From Welwitschia mirabilis (lineage: Eukaryota; Gnetophyta; Gnetopsida; Welwitschiales): a stretch of DNA of 64,000 nucleotides. The translations under genes and the position numbers were made by a program. The notes under the pieces are model-generated. The model saw only the letters and a list, made by a program, of their open reading frames with translations. It was not told the DNA's origin and did not search any database. The DNA lies in assembly GCA_051453625.1 (NCBI GenBank), contig JBOZIK010000001.1, positions 175,121,397 to 175,185,396 on the forward strand. The letters are read 5' to 3'. Shown here piece by piece: positions 21,780 through 35,300 of the stretch (position 1 is its first letter; every line of letters starts with the position of its first letter).

Positions 21780-23450
21780 GAAAGTGGTTTAAGCTCAAAA
21801 TTTAGGACACAGTCTCCACTAGAAGGTTATCTTTATAATGCACTTGGTAAAGGATTAAATTTATCTTTCCATTATGATGAGTCATATTTAAAATTATGAT
21901 GTTTTAAAAGTTTAAATTTTTTATGTGATTTACATTATGAATGATACTCTATAAAAGATAAAAATCTAGAGATTTCATCTTCATCAATTGTAATTAAGTT
22001 AAGATATTCTATGTCATCTATAGATTTCTTTCTCATATTGTTAAAAACTTGTAACTTTGTATTCATATTATCATATGACATTTTTATTGCATCATTTCTA
22101 TAATTGCTTATAGAACTCGAGGTATCCACAGATAGTCTAGATAAGACAATGAAATTCCACTTGGATTAGCTTTAATTTCTAATATTACATAATTAAATAG
22201 TAGTAAAATCCATCAACTTACATAAGGATATCATCTACTATTCATTTTGGGACTTTAGTTGAATGGTTAATAAGTTGTAAAGTAATTTTTATTTTCTTTA
22301 TCTTGTTCAATCAAAATTCTTTAAATAATAATTATACTATTAAATTTACACTAGCTTTCAAATGTAATAGTGCTTTATTAATTTATTTATTACCAATAAC
22401 ACATGAAGTAGGTAGGAAACCAACTTTATAAACTTTGGTAGAACTTTATTTTTAACTCTGGTTCTTACTTATTAAGCTAGAAAAGCATTTCTATTTACAC
22501 TCATATTTCTTTTTATTATGAGCATGTCTTTAAGGAATTTCACATATGAAGGTACTGGTTTGATTTATTTTAATAAAAATATGTTAATTTTTAAATCATT
22601 AAAGATTGTAAGATACTCTTCTTGAACTTGGTGCTTTTCATAGGCATTAAATAGTCTAAAAATGGGGCTTTTTTAAGTTCTTTAGATCTATGTCTTTTTA
22701 TATAATCTTCATCATGTTTTTTTCATTTACATGAGTAGGTTGAGATTTAGAATTGAATTTAAAGAAGTTTTCTCTTATTGATTGGACATTTTCATTTATT
22801 TAGATGTTACTTCTAAGTGAGATACAATAAAAAGGTGAGTCGTCATGTACTAGGTGCAACCAGAAGCAACCTACGTGATGCCAGTAGCCTAAACTATGTA
22901 GCGGGACAGGCTGTCACTTGCTCCTCCCCTCGCCACCGCTAAAGCTTGGACACAACCGCATGACTTACTGTACTCTTTAACCATGTTAACTTATTTTATA
23001 TTTGAAATAGATCGATTTGAAATATTTTATTTTAACCTTTAGTTAATTGAAAATAATAGGTTAAATATGGTTTAAAAAGTTAATAAACCCTTTATTCTAA
23101 TGTTTAATAATTCATATTAATTATTAGTTTTATCTTTTTTTTACTTATAAGATTTTACAAATATTTTCTAATGTTTTATTTTAAGATTATTAGGTTTTTA
23201 TGAAGTAAGATGGTTCTTTCATCTTGGATTATATAAATCTCCATATAAAAATGTTGATTACTGTTGCTTTTATTGTAAAAAGTATCTCTTAGATAATATA
23301 GTATTTACTTACTCAATAATTATAACTTTATTAAGAGAAAGAGAAAAACATTCATCTATTTCACATTCAACAAAAGAACGTATAGCACATATAATAGTTT
23401 TATGAACCTTATAAAGTTTAAAAAATTAAAGTTTTTTTTAATATTTTTCT
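21780..23450 (-). pseudogene. Athila-type Ty3/gypsy gag-protease remnant
   Basis: Read from right to left on the minus strand, about 23240-23190 gives a decayed YNPxxKNHLTS, like the YNPGWRNHPNFSW block after the gag knuckle of Athila elements. About 22640-22560 gives YLTIFNDLKINIFL, then PVPSYVKFLKDMLIIKR, then NRNAFL, as in the segment before the Athila protease. About 22440-22350 gives LPKFIKLVSYLLHVLL, the decayed counterpart of PPKxKDPGCPTIxCxIG. About 22240-22200 fits the VEDVLVQVDKFYxP region. The open frame 22129-21935 (NYRNDAIKMSYDNMNTKLQV) matches the GVMxLSFGNMTLELNIFN block. CVLNFELKPL at about 21830 matches the LELKPLP stretch before reverse transcriptase. The DLGASVNLLP catalytic region is not preserved. 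Confidence 0.7.
22835..22975. other. GC-rich patch within the gypsy remnant
   Basis: About 140 bp of over 50 percent GC, with several CpGs, sits in DNA of roughly 25 percent GC, between the gag and protease blocks of the Athila-type remnant. No tRNA, SINE promoter boxes or known domain were recognised. The edges are sharp. Confidence 0.6.
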
Positions 23451-26400
23451 ATGATTTATAATCTTCTATTCATATCTAATTCTTGATAACTTGTATATAA
23501 CTTGTATTATGGTTTTACTAGATGGTAGAGTTTATATAGCTATATCCTTAAATCTTGATGATCATTCCTAAATTTTAGTTTTTATAGGTATGTGCTCTAA
23601 AGTATTCTAGGATTTTTTGTTTCTTGAAATGTGAAAGTTATATCATTTAGTATTTCAATTAGCTTCCTAATTTATGATGTTAGTTATTTAGGGAAAGAGT
23701 TCATTCTTTTTAAAGGTTAAAATCTATCTTAGGATAATTCTATTAATAAATATCTGAAAAAAATCAAATTCTTCATAGAAAGGCTCATTATCTTAATGTT
23801 GGTTAAATCTATGAATTCATTAGTAACATGTATTATATAATACTTTTTTAATAATCCATGGATGAATTCTATTCATAACCTAATTCAAAATGGTTTTGTA
23901 ATATGCATCCATGATTTATCTTTTTCGTTAGGAAAAATAGCTTAATCCTAATTGCATAATTTCAATCTCCGATGATTAAAAAATAGATTTAAGTTAATAT
24001 AAGTATTTATACAGATATTTCAAATTAGGGGCATCAAATTCAAACAATAAATTAATGATTGCTAATTGTAATTCAATGTAGTCTATATGAGTAGAAAATA
24101 CAATATAGGAAGATGTGGCTAAACATACAAACCTCTATGAAGATTTCAATTTTTTCTAGGTGAACATAGATGCATAGTTTTTGCATCAACTTTAAGCATT
24201 GTTAAGTCTATTAAAGAAGTGTCTAAGTAGTTCCTAGTTAAAGTTTTACCTCTTTGAAATATGTATATAGAGTAATTTTTATCAAATTCATTTAAAAATG
24301 ATTATCATTTTAGTGATTCTTTATCAAATTCTTTATGGAGGAAATCTGTAGTTGCGCTATTTCAATAATGCATAAGAAGTAAGGATTAATGAAAAGATTT
24401 TTGAAACAAATTACTAGTTAAAAGTGATAAAAAATACTAAAAGATAAAATTTTCAATATTTAATGATGAAATTTTTTGAAAAATAATGATAGCATCGATA
24501 GAATAAATTATAGCATTAATTATAATTTGAATTTCTTGTAATAAAAATAGTTAATAAATATATTAAAATTTTATGCTATTTTAGATAGGGAAAATATTAT
24601 AAAAATTTTAAGAATTCAAAATTTTATATAGCAAAGCACAAATTAACTGATTAATAGTGAATAACATAGTATGAATAAGTATATAAGTTTTACTAGAAAT
24701 TAAAACTCTAGCTTATCTGCAACTAATTTTAGCAAAAACAAGATAGAGTGCACCTACATAAAGGTGAGATCAAAAGTAGCTAATCTAAAGTAAATGCTTT
24801 ATGGATTCAAGATCTCATGGTTTAAATGCTCCTAGTTCTTAAAAATTAGAAACTATTTTTGTAATTTTGAGATAAGCATATTTTAAAACAAAAAAGAAAA
24901 ATCTTTTAGAGAGGGAATGAATTTATGTGAGCCAAAATGAACTAATTACAAATCCAAGGAACATCACCAAAAACTTGCTATGCCTTAATAATTATTATAA
25001 TTGTAATATTTTTATGTCATATCCTAGTAGACAAGGCATAGATAATATAGTATCGGTAACCCTAATTATTGTTCTCTCTTAATAACTAGAAGAAATTTTT
25101 AAATATTACAAAGGTTTAGATTAGTTAAATAGGGGTATGATTATTCTTTGATAAAGATAATTTAGAAAATAAATTAATATAATTAGTAATAAAAGGGTTT
25201 TACTCTTAATAGTCAAGAATTATTATTCATATGACAAACTATCAAGTAAGAGTAAACTATTGAGCATTACATTAAGTACAAAACCATTTCATAAATAAGT
25301 AATAAAGTGTTTACTATATATTTCAAATGTCATGAATGAAAGTGATTTAGAGATGATTCATGGTATAGGAAAATGTAGAAAATACTAGAATAGTATGAAA
25401 TATGTCATAAACAATAACAAATCAATCATCTAGATCATAACAATACATTATATGAAACAAATGTAAATGATACATATAAAAAAACATTTGAAATGAACTC
25501 TTGCATAACTACAAGTCATAATTATAGAAATGATGGAATAAAACATGGAACTAATAAAAGATCAAATGGAATTTAATAATAATGTAAAAACTATAAAAAA
25601 GTGATTTCTTATGGAATAAAATATTTATGATTAATAAGATAACTGGATCATGAAATAATCATCTGCTCATGTCTAGGTAGAAATAAAGAAGGCTTAAAAT
25701 CTTATGATGAGATAAGCCTTCCTCGTAATCATGAAAAATAAAAATTTGAAAAAAAAATAGAGTTTAAATGTGAAATGGATGAGTTATTAGGATGTCAAAA
25801 GCATCAAAGCTCAATCCTAGAGGTAGACTATACTTATATAACCTATAGTTGAATTATTTATTACATGGATACATACTCGATACATGAAGAGATTAAGAAT
25901 AATTGGTCATTGACTAATTTACTTGGGATTATGATTAAGTATTTTTAACCTTAGTCTTTTAAGATCTACTTTTACTTTTTGATTGTTAAGTTAACTTTTT
26001 CTTCATGATATAAAGATAATTTGGTAATATCTAATATAATTAGTGATTCATGTTAGTACCTATTTATCGTAAGAATTTTAACAAAATTTATGGTCTAGAT
26101 GGAAAGGAAACTTCTTTTGGTGAGTTCAAATAGTGCAAAATTTTTGTAGCTTAGGGCAATCAAAACATAAATTTTAAATATAAGTCCTTTTTAAAAATAT
26201 TTCAAAAATTATAAAGATTAAAATTTTCTAATGATAATTCAATAATAAACATGATATTTATAGCTTCAAATATATTTATTTACTAAAGATAAAACCAGTT
26301 GCATGCTACATTAAATAAATTCTTAGTTAAAATCTTTACGATATGAATTTAAAAAAAAAAATTAAGCTAACTATAGTAATAGTAGTAGTTTAGACAAAGT

Positions 26401-27189
26401 CATCTAATTTGAATAACCCTAAAATAAAAAATTTTATTTTTGAAGAGATGTAAATAACTTTAGGATTTTTATATGGTAGGTCATTTTTTCCATTTTAGAG
26501 ATAACTTAAATTTAATTTTTAAAATAGTTATAACTCAAATTTATTTTTAGATTAAGAAAATTTAAAACCATTTGGATCTTATGGCATAAACAACTATAGG
26601 AAAAACCTTTAAAATATTTATTTTCTTAAAGTTTAACTAACATGTGGTTATAGTCACAACATAGTTTACAACATTAGAGAAAATTACTATAAATATTTTC
26701 ATGTAGAAGTTTTTGATAAATTAAAATTTTAAGAAGTGAACTTTAATAACCATTTGATTGAGAAATAACCATTAAAATTTGGCATTAAGGGTTTTGCTAT
26801 ATGAATTTTTACATAAGCAAAAGATTAGTCTTTATAAATCTTTCTTTAGATAATATTTATAAAAATTCAAGCATCCACAAAAATAAATCATCTTCTATTA
26901 TTCTTTAAGAATAGTTAATCATTAGTTGTATTATAGTTTACCGATCAGTTTATAGTATCTACTCTTTGAAATGGATCTTATTATAAAAATATTATTACAA
27001 AGGTGGTCAAGTTAGGGGCCATTATAGAATTATATAATTATTATGATTTCATTTGGAAAGTTTTATTATTTTTAGTGGCATTAGCATATATAGTAAATTA
27101 TAAGATGTAACATAAGATAAGAAGTGTAATTACTTCTTATAGAAAAATATTATATATAATTAATTAAGTAAATAAATTGGCATAATAAT

Positions 27190-27935
27190 CCAAATGTGGC
27201 AACACTTATTTTTCCATCTAGAAGGTTATGGATTTGAGCCTATGAATGACCTAAATGAAATACTATGAGATCTTAGGTATAATTAAGTATTTTGTTTAGG
27301 TAATTAGGATGGCTACAGTTCCTGGGGAACATATGATTACCAAACTTTTTGAGTTTGATATTATGCCTAAATTTGATCAACTAATAAAGATATTAGCTAT
27401 ATTAATTTATAAGATAATTATTTATTATATGAGTATAATTTAAAATTATAAATTACAGAATTTTACATTATATTTCTATATCTTATATGTTACATATAAC
27501 TTTCTAATATGAATGTATACTCATGTATTAAGGATTTATTATTATCTTTGTTTACTAAGGTGGTGATACTCTAATTGATGGAATACTTATTCTTCATTTA
27601 AAAGGTTATGAGTTAAAATGTTTAAATGCATTTTCTGACATCCTAAAAGGTTATAAGTGTAATTTAATCATTCATTTGGGATATTATTATGGTTTTACTT
27701 GTAAGAAAGGTGTGATTACTAAAAGTCTCAAGTTTGAAATCCCTCCATTGATCTTAGATTTATATGTTAAATTAATTCATGGAATTAAAGTAACTAATTT
27801 AACAAACTACATAAGTTTATATATGTGGGAAAAACTATAATATTATAAGATATTTCAAATTATATGTTAGTTTATGTCTTAATAAATAACACTAGACATA
27901 AAATTTGCTTAAATAAGCCTTTAGCTCTAATAAAT
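27190..27935. repeat. Diverged tandem duplication, period about 374 bp
   Basis: CTTATTTTTCCATCTAGAAG (about 27208) matches CTTATTCTTCATTTAAAAGG (about 27584), and ATGATTACCAAACTTTTTGA (about 27331) matches GTGATTACTAAAAGTCTCAA (about 27704). Both pairs are about 374 bp apart and in the same order. Only two units were seen, and outer limits are approximate. Confidence 0.5.
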
Positions 27936-29500
27936 ATTACTCATAAAATGTAAGTAATAAAAAATTAGAAGATATGCACATCACACTATTACATCTAAAT
28001 CAAATTTAATGAGAGTATCAAAGGTTTAATTCTATCTAATATAATATATGATTTAGAATAGGCTTGTATACTTTTATTGAGTAAAGAAAATATAGAGATG
28101 CATAATTATTAAGGCAAACTTTATTCTGTGTAATTATTTTTAATATTCTATTTCTCTCTTAAAAATAAATTTCTTCTATTTTCATAAGAAATTGATGAAA
28201 TGAATAATGAAACAGAAACATGAAGGATTATTTTATAAATAAATTTTTAGATATGTGAAATTAGAGTTTATTCTTGTGGAAAAATCAAAACATTTGTGTA
28301 AGTATTTATAAATGTAAGGTTATAATATTTAAAGTTTGTAGCTCAAGCTATAACTTAATATTTAGAAAATGAAATTTCCAAATGTTCTTCACAAAATTAT
28401 TCTAACTATGCCTTAAAACATATTTATAACAATGTCATAATTTTTCTTTTAGTTGACTAATTTCTATGATTATATTTTATTTTCTTATTAAGAATGCCTA
28501 TAAAGATATTAGAAAGATTTTTATTATAAGTTATAATAATCTAAATAAAAATAAGAAAAGACTTATTTCCATAAAAAGATGCCTCCATTTCTTAGAAATA
28601 AAGATGTGAAATTCAACCTTATAAGTATCACTTTAGAAGTTGATTAAGAAAAAGAGATGTCTAAATACATGTAAATTATTTTATTTATGATTTTGAAAGC
28701 TATAAATTGTAATTTATGAAAGAGATTCTAGATAATAGGAATAACTTATATTTTATTAAAACTAATAAATTGAAGTCTTATTATTGTTTTCTAAAGATAT
28801 AGGTTAACTATGATACTATTTATTATGTTTTTGTCTCATTTTAAGATAGAATGGTTTTACATATTAATAAGATCATGAATGTTATATAATTAGAAATCAT
28901 TTCTGAGTTCTTATGACATTGTTTTATGATAATCCATGGATTATGTTATCTTAAGTTGATGATGATAGATATTTGTAAGTGTTTTGTTTAGACAACATGA
29001 TGAAGTGATCTATTTTTTCAAGAAAAGATATGAGGAATTAGTCTTTGATAAAATTAAAGAAAATATTCATCCATATAAAAGTATAACAATCTCTTGTACT
29101 TGCTATTATAACTAAAATATTTAATTATGTCTATTCTTTTCTTTTTAAGACTCATGAAATTCTAAGCTTTCCCTTTTATTATACACTTTAGACATTATTG
29201 TAAAACTTTTTCTAAGATATGTCAATATTATGAAAAGAATAAAACTTGAAAAAAATTGTAAAAACATATGATCTAAAGTCTAATTAGGTTACTTATAATG
29301 GGGTTATAAAAAAGGATATTAAATAATATGTTTTACAAGAGAACAATTTATTTATTTAGATTATAATAAATTTAGACATTAAGATAATGTTGAATTTACT
29401 CCATGTAGTGATGTATAAGAATAATGTAAACTAAAATAATCAAAAAACTTAAGAACATTAAAGAAGAAAATAATAATGTAATTAAAACTCAAAAAGTCAT

Positions 29501-29548
29501 AGAAGTTTGTGAAAATACATGGGTAGAAGTTTGTGAAAATACATGAAG
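29501..29548. repeat. 24-bp tandem duplication
   Basis: AGAAGTTTGTGAAAATACAT starts at 29501 and again at 29525 with no change, in otherwise decayed DNA. Confidence 0.85.
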
Positions 29549-30185
29549 CTAAAGCAGCTTTATGTAAAAAATATAGTCTTCAAAATGAAAATTAAAAGTA
29601 CCTTAAAAATACTTCTTACATGATGAAGAATTTATATAGGTTATTAAAATTAGTAATATTAAGTATTATAAAGAAAGTAATATCAATAGTTAATGAAATT
29701 ATTCAAATGATTTATGAAGTGAAGTTAAAAATATAATAAAATAAAATAGCAAATTCAAAAGGTCTTTAAAAGAAACTATTAAAAACTTTTTAGTGTTTCT
29801 AAACATGATAAGAAATTAATAATATAAATTATAAGATTGTTGATAGAGTTAATAAGTAAAAATAAGAATGAGACAAGGCTAAAAGAATAACTCTAGAATT
29901 ATTAAAACATTTAAAGAAGGCAACAATGATCTAGTTCTATAGTTTACAAATAGAACTTATAGATATAATTATAAATTTTACACTTCTTAATTATCTACTA
30001 ATGATAAATCAAATTTTAAATAAACATAGTATAATAATTTTATGATTTCTATAGGCCATAAAGAAATTCTAAATGCTTGAATACATAGAGAATGAATCAA
30101 TCAAGCAAAATGCTAAACTAGATGGATGATCATCTAGGATAAGAATATTGATTACATGATTAGAAAAATAAATTAAAGTGGAATC

Positions 30186-30320
30186 ATTAATAAGTAGCCA
30201 ATTAGTATGATCTAAAGATTGATCCCTTATTACCAAAGAAATGTTCTTCATCTTAAGTAGTCAATTGGATAAATCTAAGGATTCACTACCTATTATAAAG
30301 TTACTAGACTTCATCTCTAA
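30186..30320. repeat. Two diverged units of about 66 bp, possible LTR fragment
   Basis: Both units open with AAGTAG(C/T)CAATT, followed by ATCTAA(A/G)GATT and a CTTCATCT end. The style resembles the motif clusters in the copia LTRs, and it lies about 0.8 kb before the gag of the copia remnant at 31060-35980. It could be that element's 5' LTR, but no primer site was found. Confidence 0.35.
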
Positions 30321-31329
30321 GTCATCAACAAACATGTGTAAGGGGTTGAATACCTAATGATGTTTGAGTAATTTAATATTAACAAGAGATCCACTAACTC
30401 TTAATTAAGGTCAATCAACTAAGGAATCAACTAGTTCACATTTAGGTTAAATGTCTTACACTTGGTTATGATTGTAGCCAGCCATTAAAAAGTCAAAATT
30501 AATCATGTTATCTAACAGTTGGAGCCTAAGTAATTATTCTAACTTACTCCAATAGCCATGTTTCATAAAAACTTAATCTACAATATCTATAATTATTTTT
30601 TTATATACTTAAACACTATTATACTTATGAATAATTTTATAATCTTTGAGTAGTAAACTTAATTATAAAATAGCACATTGTTATACTTATATTATCTCAT
30701 TGAAATTAATGTTAAATAGTAAAAAAATCTTAATTACTTACTTGTGACTGAGTATTATTAGAAAATCCAATTATAATTGATGAAGGACATTATAAAGTAT
30801 TATGGAAATGATTGGTGGAAAGCACTCCATATTAAAGGAAATATGCTTACTTTCATTTCTTTTATGTGCTTTTCATTATGATTATTAGTTCATTTTATAC
30901 CTAAACTTAAATTTCACTATTGCAATTCATATTTACCTATTTCAAATCTCTCCATTTAGTATTAGTAAAGTGTATTAAATTTAGTTATGCATTCAAAAGC
31001 AAAAGTTTTCTTACTATTATCCTATACATCCTTCTCTTCTAGGAAAACTAGTCCCAAATACTGATATTAGAAATTTGATAGTTGGTATTTTTAGATATGA
31101 ATTAGAGATGGAAGGTGAATCAATCAACTATTGTTCCTACTTTAGTAGTGACAACTATGAATTATAGAAGTGTAAAATGCAAGTCTTAATCGAGATAATA
31201 ACTTTAACTACTAGATCATAGTATAGGTAGGACTCAGACCTCTAATGTACATGAAGTTACTAAATGATGTAGATCTTATGTTAATTAAGAAAATGATCAA
31301 GTGAAAATATGGAGAAAAATATCATGCCA

Positions 31330-32100
31330 CGTTGAACAAAAGGTCTATAAATGACATATGTTATGGATTGAATGCATAAGACTATAAAAATATTAGAAAT
31401 TTTTCTACTACTAAAAAATTTAATACTATTTATAGGCCACCTATGAAGGCATGAATCAAACTAATAAAATACAAAATAAATATGCATAATGCAATTTGAG
31501 AAAATAAGTATACAAGAGGATGAAATCTTCATATCCTTCAACAACAAGTTCATGAATATAGTAAATGGCCTATGGATGTTTGAATAACTAATTGCAATTA
31601 GTCAAATTATAAATAGGATCTTAAGGTCCCTTTTTAAGGCCTGTGGAAATAAAGTCCTTTCCATTGAAAAAANNNNNNNNNNNNNNNNNNNNNNNNNNNN
31701 NNNNNNNNNNNCAAGAATTTTATAAATATTTAGCTAAAAGAGCTATTAAGTGATGTTCTTACCTTTTAATTAAGACATATTAATAACATTTACAAAAAAA
31801 AACATGGAACTTAATGGTAATGAATTTGAAATTCTAAATTTAAAGAAAACTGTTATAGATCATCTTATTTTGATTGTAATTCTGACTTTGATGAAAAGTT
31901 AGATTTGTTTACAAGAAAGTTTAAATGAATGTTAATAGGTATTAAGTGGAGAAGCAAAAGGAAGCAAGGGGTAATATCTTTAATAACTAAAGATAGGCCA
32001 AAAGAGAAAATTACCTAGCACTATCCTTATAAAAACTTTGGACACATGAATGCTAAATGTCTAAATAACTAAAAGAAGAAGAGATAAAAGAATGTAAAAC
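31330..32100 (+). pseudogene. gag remnant of the third copia element
   Basis: A frame at about 31345 gives NARTINDICYGLNA, like the NAKAxNALxxxL capsid block. About 31500-31670 gives EDEIFISFNNKFMNIVNGL and RILRSLFKACGNKVLSIEK, the counterparts of the capsid blocks around FTDIVNGL and ILRSLPxxWxxKVTAIEEA. After a 39-base N gap, 32005-32060 gives HYPYKNFGHMNAKC, a CCHC knuckle with the first two Cys lost but GHMxxxC kept. Stops are frequent. Confidence 0.65.
31673..31711. other. Assembly gap (39 N)
   Basis: A short N run within gag of the third copia element. Confidence 0.95.
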
Positions 32101-32399
32101 AGTAAAGGTTGATAGTAAAATATGCTATCATTAATAAAATTTACTTTTTGCAATGTATTACTTATGTCTAAATTAGATAATGATTTTGATCTTGATGTAG
32201 CTAACTCTTATGAGCTATAATTAGATAATTTGTCATACTTATAATTAAAGAGATTAGTGATGATGGACAATAAGGTTAATTCTTAAACATTAAATAGCAT
32301 GAAGAGAAAGAAGTAAAAAAACTTAGATGATCAATAGGCTAATAGTGATTAATAAGGTAATTTATTAGTTGATTTTTATCACAAGATATATGAAAAAAT

Positions 32400-35300
32400 T
32401 AAGACTATTCTTAAGAGAATGTAATCCTCAAGAAGGATGTGGCTAGACTAGAGGATTAAAAGAAATCCAACTTAACTAAATTTATTCAAACAAAAAGGGA
32501 TATTCTACACAAGTTTGCATGCGATAATAATAACCTACAATATCTATGAGAAATTTTCAAAGCAATAGAATGATATTTAAAGCATTTATTATAGAATAGA
32601 TATGAATTGTAAATCATTATTTTGAAGTTTTTTTCCAAAAAAAAACTTTGGATAACATGTTATTCAAGAAAATACCACCAAGTAATAAGAGTATCTTGGG
32701 ATACATACCATCTCTCTTATTGTTTTTTGTTCCTACGATCCTAAGAAAATATTAATGCCTTTCTAATGGTAAAGTTCCTTTTACAAAAAGTGCCCAATTA
32801 GATGATGTCAATCCCTACTCTTCTAACATTTAATTTGATAATAAGAATAGTAGGTATATAATTTTTCATTTTCATAATAGGTATACACACATTAAATTTA
32901 CTTACCATTTTAATAATATGTTTTCAATTTTTTTTAGTTTACATGGTTTTCAATTCATTAAAAATTAATCAATCTTTAATAATAGATTAGCAATAGTAAA
33001 TTACATTAGATTTATTAATTCATACTACTTATAATGATATCTACTAGTATTTTAATATTAGCTTATCAAGAAATACAATGAAAGACATAAGTAAGTTCAT
33101 TAACATGAAGAGATGTAATGGAGGTGCTATCACATTTAAAGATAATGGCAAGGATTTGATCAAAGATATTAGAACTATTAGGTAAGAAATCCTCAGACAT
33201 CCATAATGTATTGTATATGAATAAGCTGAATTATAATCTTCTTAGTACTAGTTAAATATACGATAGAGAATGTATGTTTTATCTAGTACTTCTACCAATC
33301 ATGTATTAGATAAAGATGATAGTATAATTATTTCTATTAAGTAATTTTTATGTACTAAGTGCTTATCCTCTATCTCCTATAATGAAAGTAGGCTTTTGGA
33401 ATAAATTACTTGGTTATGTTGATAATAAGAATCTTTATCACATGATAAAACATGATCTAGTAAATGGCACTCTAAAAATTAATAAAATAGAAGAAAATAA
33501 ATATATTGAGCATATAAATTAAGAAAGGAAACCCAGAAATATTTCACAAATATTGATCAAGTAGTGTTTTAAAGAGCACTAAATTTGTCTCACCTAGACT
33601 TAGTAGGACTAGCTCCTATTACAATTCTAAAAGGAAAGAAATATATGTTAGTAATAGTGGATGAATATTATCAATTTACTTCGGTTTTATTTCTTAGGCA
33701 TAAAAATGAACATTTGAAAAGCTTAAAGTATTGTGTAAAATACTTGAAAATGAAACTAGTCACAACCGAATAAAAAAAGATGTGATTATGGTGTTGAATT
33801 TGAAAATGAAAAATTTGAATCTTGGTATTAAGGTAAGGAGATAGTCCATGAGGTTTTAGCTCCTAGAACACCTCAATTAAATGGAGTTATGGAAATAAAG
33901 AACAATGCACTATAAGAAAGTAGTAGGACAATGTTATAAGAGAAAGAAATCACTACGAGATTTTGGGTTGAAGTGTCTAAGGATACACTCTATATCTTCA
34001 ACTAAGACTTTTCTAGACTAGGAATGACTAATACTTCTTATGAGCCATGAAAAAGGGGGGGAGGATATCTAATGTCTCTTACTTGAAGATATTTGAAAAT
34101 AAACCCTGCATCCTAAAGAACAAAAAAATCATTAATAAATTTGATTCAAAATTAGTTAAAAAGTTTTCCTTGCATATTTAAAGAAAGGAAGGTCTATTTA
34201 ATATTTTAACTCTGACTTTAAAAGAGTGGAGGAGAGTGTGCATATCAATATTAATGAAAAATGAGAAAATGAAGAAGTGAACATAATCTTAGAAAAATTA
34301 AAATCTAACACTTAAAATTCAATCTTTGTATTCTCTAGTTCTCCATCCTTATCAAAATAATCAACTACTTAACCTTCTAACTATAATCAAAGGACATTAT
34401 TATGCCTAAAGATTTTTTTATTAAATTTATTCTAGGTGGCATATTCAATAATATAAAGACAACAAGTTTCACATGTGGTGATGTATGTTTTGTTTCAACC
34501 ATATAACTAAAGAATTTTAATAAAGCTCAAAACTATAAGAGTTGGATGGATGTTATTGAAGATGAATTAAACTAATTTAGAAAGAATAAGGATTTGGAAC
34601 TTGTACTTAGACTTAAATAACATAATATCATTATAGAAAAATGATATTTAGGATAAAGTAAATGAAAATTACAAAGTAGTTAGAAATATAACAATATTGG
34701 TAGTAGAAGAGTATTCCTAAATGAAAGGCATACATTTTAAAGAAACCTTTGTACATATCCATCTTAGATTCCATCAAAAATTTTGTTGCACTATATTATT
34801 TATATAATTTTAAAATATATTAAATATATATGAGAAGTAATTTTCTATATGGTACATTAAATGAATTGGTATATGTAGAATGACCATTTGGTTTAGAAGA
34901 ATCAAGGTTTCCTAACCATGTGTATAGGTTAAAGAAAGCACTATATGAATTGAAGTAAGCTCATTGGAAATGTTGTAAAAACTTGCCTCTTTTCTTTTTA
35001 AGAATAATTATATTAGTTTTAAAGTTGAAAAACCTTTATTTATATAAGAAACCAAATTAGATTTTATTTTAATCCAAATTTATCTAGATGGCATTATATT
35101 TGGTTTCACGTTGGATACAATATCTTATGATTTTACAAAACTAATGCCTAATCACTCTAAGATGATTTATATAGATGAGCTAAAAATTTTTTTAATTTAT
35201 AAATTAAGAAATAAAAGGATGAAGTACTCTTATAACAATAAAGTTTTATAGAGGAACTAGTGAAAAACTTTAGCCTGAAGCATAGTAAATTCATCTCAAT

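Larger units (their letters stand above)
23451..30060. other. AT-rich region, no gene recognised
   Basis: Long AT-rich DNA with stops in all frames. It probably holds old, unrecognisable transposon sequence. Two tandem duplications inside it are listed separately. I see no RNA gene or conserved protein block. Confidence 0.6.

Noticed and set aside
22835-22975. tRNA-derived SINE
   Set aside because: No convincing A and B promoter boxes or poly-A tail, so kept only as an unexplained GC-rich patch.
21780-23450. Endogenous pararetrovirus
   Set aside because: Acidic open frames raised the idea, but the blocks match Athila-type gypsy gag-protease and no movement-protein or coat-protein block was seen.
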